Positions 61,235 through 64,000 of a DNA stretch of 64,000 nucleotides are shown one piece after another (the stretch's first letter is position 1; every line of letters begins with the position of its first letter). Origin of the DNA: Pseudomonas sp. BMS12 (lineage in GTDB: Bacteria; Pseudomonadota; Gammaproteobacteria; Pseudomonadales; Pseudomonadaceae); contig NZ_LSOF01000002.1 of the NCBI RefSeq assembly GCF_001592875.1, positions 1 through 64,000 of the forward strand, given 5' to 3'. The notes beneath the pieces are model-generated. The model was given only the letters and a program-made list of their open reading frames with translations, searched no databases and was not told the origin of the DNA. A program made the translations under genes and the position numbers.

Positions 61235-62263
61235 CTAGTCCTCGGCCAACACCGGTGCCAACAACAGGGCATGCACGCGGCCAAAGGTATTGCGTCCCAT
61301 GGCCACGATCACGCCCTGATCATTGATGCCCAGCCCCGCTTCGATGAACCAGCCACCGGCATCCGGCAGCAGGTCGTTGAGGTTCTGCATGCCCTCGGCG
61401 AGGCTCCAGACATAACCGACCGAGGCTGTCGCGGTATCGGCCTGGCCCACCACGCGCTGCGCACTGTTGACGCCCTTGGCATAGCTGTTGGCGCCGCCCA
61501 GGGTGCCCAGGTCCTGCATGCCGCCCGAGGGCGTCCAGATAAAAGCATGCTCGGCGCCGGCATAGCTGCCGTAACCGACCACCGCGCCGCTGCCGCCGAT
61601 GGCCTTGCCGTAGCTGTTGCCACCGTCGAGGGTGCCGAGATCCTGCATGCCACTGCCGGGGTCCCAGCGAAAGGCGTGGGCATTGCTGCCGACATGGCTG
61701 AAGCCGGCCACCTGACCGGCGCTGTTGATGCCGGTGGCGTAGCTGTTGCTGCTGGCCGAGCCCAGGGTGCCGAGGTTGTTCATGCCGCCCTCGGCCGTCC
61801 AGCGATAGGCGCGGTACTTGCCGCTGGCAATCTGGCTGTAGCCTGTCACCTGCCCGGCATCGTTGATCTCGCGGGCATAGCTGGCCGCGCCACCGAGCGT
61901 GCCGAGCAGCTGCATGCCGGTGGCAGCGGTCCACAGATAGGCCTTGTCGCCCCCACTCTGCACGCCGTAACCGACCACCTGCTGCGCATCATTGACCCCA
62001 TAGGCGTAGCTGGTGCTGCCGCCCAGGGTGCCGAGATCCTGTATGCCACCGCTGGCCGTCCAGAGGAACGCGTGGGCCCCGGTACCGGCATAGCTATAGC
62101 CAACCACATCGGCGTTCTCGCTGAGGCTATGCGGCACGCTGTAGGAGGTGATGATCAGGCTGCCGAGATCGGTCAGTGCATAGAACTGGGCCTGCGCCGG
62201 CAAAGCCAGGCAGCCACAACAGATACCCACGGCATAGGCCGTGGCCAAGACAGGATGAGACAT
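61235..62263 (-). CDS. HAF-repeat exported protein
   Basis: A 342-aa secreted protein (signal peptide ending LPAQA-QFYAL). It consists of about six copies of a 40-50-residue HAF repeat, each like MQDLGTLGGANSYAKGVNSA with a following QRVVGQA-type strand and an AFIWT/AYLWT-like tail, predicted to fold as a beta-propeller-like structure. The start ATG 62263 (MSHPVLATAYAVG) is preferred to longer frames because it gives a signal peptide. It converges with algG, 12 bases apart. The function of HAF proteins is unknown; a surface or matrix role next to a polysaccharide locus is speculation. Confidence 0.85.
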   Translation of the reverse strand: MSHPVLATAYAVGICCGCLALPAQAQFYALTDLGSLIITSYSVPHSLSENADVVGYSYAGTGAHAFLWTASGGIQDLGTLGGSTSYAYGVNDAQQVVGYGVQSGGDKAYLWTAATGMQLLGTLGGAASYAREINDAGQVTGYSQIASGKYRAYRWTAEGGMNNLGTLGSASSNSYATGINSAGQVAGFSHVGSNAHAFRWDPGSGMQDLGTLDGGNSYGKAIGGSGAVVGYGSYAGAEHAFIWTPSGGMQDLGTLGGANSYAKGVNSAQRVVGQADTATASVGYVWSLAEGMQNLNDLLPDAGGWFIEAGLGINDQGVIVAMGRNTFGRVHALLLAPVLAED

Positions 62264-62436
62264 GTCGCCGACTCCCGCTACAGGGTTGGGCAGGGGAAAG
62301 GCGACTGCTGAACGCGAAATACCAAGAAGGGAGAGAAAGCGGCGCCACATGCACTGTGGTCTGCCAGCGAATGTGCGCCGCAGGCCCGGCCTCGTCAAGC
62401 CGCGCCCGGGCTCTGCCGACGAGCAGCAGGGGCAAA

Positions 62437-62452
62437 TGGCGGAAAACCGCCA
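62437..62452. promoter_or_regulatory. Upstream activator palindrome 1 of dctP
   Basis: TGGCGG-AAAA-CCGCCA, a perfect 6-4-6 palindrome, centred about 118 bases before the predicted sigma-54 start. It is the partner of the site at 62469-62484, 32 bp (three helical turns) away. Likely DctD-type enhancer-binding protein site. Confidence 0.6.
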
Positions 62453-62468
62453 AGCGCGAACACGACAC

Positions 62469-62484
62469 TGGCGAAAAGTCGCCA
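62469..62484. promoter_or_regulatory. Upstream activator palindrome 2 of dctP
   Basis: TGGCGA-AAAG-TCGCCA, a perfect 6-bp inverted repeat with the same layout as the site at 62437, centred about 86 bases before the predicted start. Confidence 0.6.
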
Positions 62485-62534
62485 ACCCTCCAAGCACAGG
62501 CCCCGTGAATACTGGGCTGCGGCCGTGTTCCGGG

Positions 62535-62551
62535 CTGGCATCCGGGTTGCT
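62535..62551 (+). promoter_or_regulatory. Sigma-54 promoter of dctP
   Basis: CTGGCATCCGGGTTGCT has GG (62537-62538) and GC (62549-62550) separated by 10 bases and fits YTGGCAC-N5-TTGCW. Transcription would start near 62562, 85 bases before the dctP ATG. DctB/DctD with RpoN regulate dicarboxylate transport in Pseudomonas. Confidence 0.8.
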
Positions 62552-62589
62552 ATAGCTTCTCCCCGATGCAGCCCCGTCTACAGTGTTAG

Positions 62590-63636
<1,047 letters not shown>

Positions 63637-63681
63637 GAGTGGCCCGAGCCACCTGATGCTGTAGGCAGCTGCCTGCAGCCA

Positions 63682-63712
63682 AAGACCCCGCAGTCTGTTG
63701 TCGCGGGGTCTT
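63682..63712 (+). other. Hairpin between dctP and dctQ
   Basis: AAGACCCCGC and GCGGGGTCTT form a perfect 10-bp stem with an 11-base loop, followed by GTCC and no T-run. It probably stabilises the dctP mRNA end or partly terminates, giving excess binding protein over the membrane subunits. Confidence 0.7.
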
Positions 63713-63736
63713 GTCCATCACGCTGGAGAAGAAAAC

Positions 63737-64000
63737 ATGAATGCCTTGCGGCGAATCTGGGACCACTTCGAGGAAGCCTTCATCGCCTTTCTCCTGGGGG
63801 CCATGACGCTGGTGACCTTCGTCTACGTCATCCTCAACAACCTCTACACCCTGTTCTACACCCTGGCTGACCATTGGCCGGCGGCCAGCGACTTCCTGTT
63901 CGCCATCGGTGACGGCATTCTCGCCGCCGCCCAGGCCATGACCTGGAGCAGCGCGCTGACCAAGGCTCTGTTCGCCTGGCTGATCTTCTTCGGCCTGGCC
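63737..64000 (+). CDS. dctQ: TRAP transporter small permease DctQ (partial)
   Basis: The first 88 codons of a TRAP small membrane subunit, cut by the window edge. ATG 63737 begins MNALRRIWDHFEEAFIAFLL and gives two hydrophobic segments (about 15-35 and 75-88), separated by FYTLADHWPAASDFL. DctQ joins DctP-bound substrate to the large permease DctM, which should lie just downstream. GGAGAAGAAAAC precedes the start. Confidence 0.93.
   Translation, partial: MNALRRIWDHFEEAFIAFLLGAMTLVTFVYVILNNLYTLFYTLADHWPAASDFLFAIGDGILAAAQAMTWSSALTKALFAWLIFFGLA

Overview
The window is a GC-rich, densely coded chromosomal segment of a gamma-proteobacterium, almost certainly Pseudomonas. The evidence is the gene content (bioB-bioF-bioH, rarD, gcvR, glcB, an alg cluster, dctPQ), frequent AGGA/GGAG ribosome binding sites, and repeated Pseudomonas-type REP palindromes with the core GCGGCTAAAGCCGCTCCCACA. 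I see no rRNA, tRNA, insertion sequence, prophage or CRISPR array. Both edges cut genes: bioH on the left and dctQ on the right.

Layout. 1-2852: biotin genes bioH (partial), bioF and bioB on the minus strand, divergent from comF, with a BirA-type operator lying inside the start of comF. 2913-6730: comF, srkA, an LprI-like secreted protein and rarD. 6790-7745: non-coding DNA built of 253-bp tandem units rich in DnaA-box-like words. 7768-11118: gcvR, a GNAT acetyltransferase and malate synthase G. 11673-14872: a DUF1302/DUF1329 pair with a Crc/Hfq-type CA motif at its first start. 15015-19223: LysR regulator, OsmC protein, an M20-amidohydrolase-like remnant, an MFS carrier and an M14-like peptidase. 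19195-22301: a betaine/proline-type ABC importer. 22660-27830: LysR/SDR/tautomerase and nitronate monooxygenase/LysR/MFS groups. 27881-35928: CBS-DUF294 protein, DEDDh exonuclease, DHA2 exporter, DUF900 hydrolase, lipoprotein, AraC/GyrI regulator, a small protein and a group II truncated globin.

36314-45053 is a collinear minus-strand phosphorus-scavenging locus: TonB-dependent receptor, two-lobed beta-propeller phytase lipoprotein, ExbB, ExbD, TonB and a Tat-exported PhoX phosphatase. A good PhoB box precedes the receptor. The logical model is Pho-regulated capture and dephosphorylation of phytate or other organophosphates with a dedicated energising complex. Next come a GGDEF protein with a degenerate active site and an AraC regulator.

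48614-61222 is the most unusual part: a tightly packed ten-gene alginate-type exopolysaccharide operon (alg8-alg44-algK-algE-algI-algJ-algF-algX-algL-algG). Its order differs from the canonical Pseudomonas operon (algD-8-44-K-E-G-X-L-I-J-F-A), it lacks the precursor genes algD and algA, its AlgK has no lipobox, and its AlgG-like protein has lost the YGxDPHD epimerase motif. It is preceded by a sigma-54-type promoter rather than a visible AlgU promoter. The acetylation genes keep their catalytic residues, so the predicted product is an O-acetylated, non-epimerised polymannuronate-like polymer. The window ends with a HAF-repeat secreted protein and a TRAP dicarboxylate transporter (dctPQ) with its own sigma-54 promoter and paired upstream palindromes.
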